The position numbers and the translations under genes are program-made. Shown here in pieces: positions 5,197 to 5,244 of a stretch of DNA of 5,244 bases (its first letter is position 1; every line of letters starts with the position of its first letter). Origin of the DNA: Brachybacterium sp. (GTDB lineage: Bacteria; Actinomycetota; Actinomycetes; Actinomycetales; Dermabacteraceae); contig DAHVRS010000490.1 in NCBI GenBank assembly GCA_027322375.1, positions 1 through 5,244 on the forward strand, written 5' to 3'. The notes under the pieces were generated by a model. The model saw only the letters and a list, made by a program, of their open reading frames with translations, had not been told where the DNA came from and made no database searches.

Positions 5197-5244
5197 TCAG
5201 CGCCTGTCGAAGAGGGCGCGCACGGCGCGCAGGCGGGCGAGCTG
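5197..5244 (-). CDS. C-terminal end of an unidentified convergent gene, truncated by window
   Basis: On the minus strand, reading from 5244, the frame encodes QLARLRAVRALFDRR and stops at TGA (5199-5197). All fifteen sense codons end in G or C, matching the codon habit of the other genes here, which the plus strand in this stretch does not. The position beyond a terminator-like hairpin in convergent orientation also fits. Fifteen residues are too few to name a family; the sequence suggests an amphipathic Arg/Leu-rich C-terminal helix. Confidence 0.45.
   Translation of the reverse strand, partial: QLARLRAVRALFDRR

Noticed and set aside
5151..5244. Open plus-strand frame from GTG 5151 to the window end
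   Set aside because: Codon third positions are not GC-biased as in the real genes here, the translation is Arg/Gly-rich, and it runs through the terminator-like hairpin.

Overview
The window looks like chromosomal DNA from a high-GC Gram-positive bacterium (Actinomycetota). Reasons: very GC-rich third codon positions throughout, an E1-beta/E2 pair of the actinobacterial branched-chain 2-oxo acid dehydrogenase type with an Arg-rich E2 linker, a CopD-CtaG fusion protein typical of actinobacteria, and a possible leaderless GTG start. Micrococcales such as Brachybacterium is my guess at the lineage, from general resemblance only. I see no mobile elements, CRISPR arrays, tRNA or rRNA.

Layout. (1) Positions 1-849 hold the 3' part of an E1-beta subunit gene (bkdB-like) whose 5' end lies outside the window. 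(2) Positions 934-2367 hold the complete E2 acyltransferase (bkdC-like), with one lipoyl domain, one E1/E3-binding domain and a catalytic domain with intact His/Asp. These two are the last enzymatic steps visible of a 2-oxo acid dehydrogenase operon; E1-alpha is presumably just upstream. (3) Positions 2408-2959 and 2956-3366 hold two adjacent, non-identical FluC/CrcB fluoride channel subunits. (4) Positions 3363-5096 hold a 577-residue polytopic membrane protein joining a CopD-like half to a CtaG-like (cytochrome oxidase assembly) half. (5) Positions 5097-5196 are a short non-coding gap with a terminator-like hairpin. (6) Positions 5197-5244 appear to be the last 15 codons of a convergent minus-strand gene.

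How the genes work together. E1-beta and E2 would act in one complex that decarboxylates branched-chain 2-oxo acids and moves the acyl group to CoA. A gap of only 40 bases then separates E2 from a second transcription unit. That gap carries a -35/-10-like pair (CCGACA, 17 bases, TACCCT) placed exactly seven bases before the GTG start of the first fluoride channel gene, which fits a leaderless transcript. The three genes of this unit are joined by two ATGA overlaps, so their translation is probably coupled.

Most interesting points. The two FluC subunits have opposite charge distributions, as expected for an antiparallel heterodimer, and both have lost part of the conserved phenylalanine box in a complementary, asymmetric way. 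They are locked by a four-base overlap to a copper/cytochrome-oxidase-type membrane protein, a partnership whose biological sense is not obvious. Nothing here is clearly a wholly new system.
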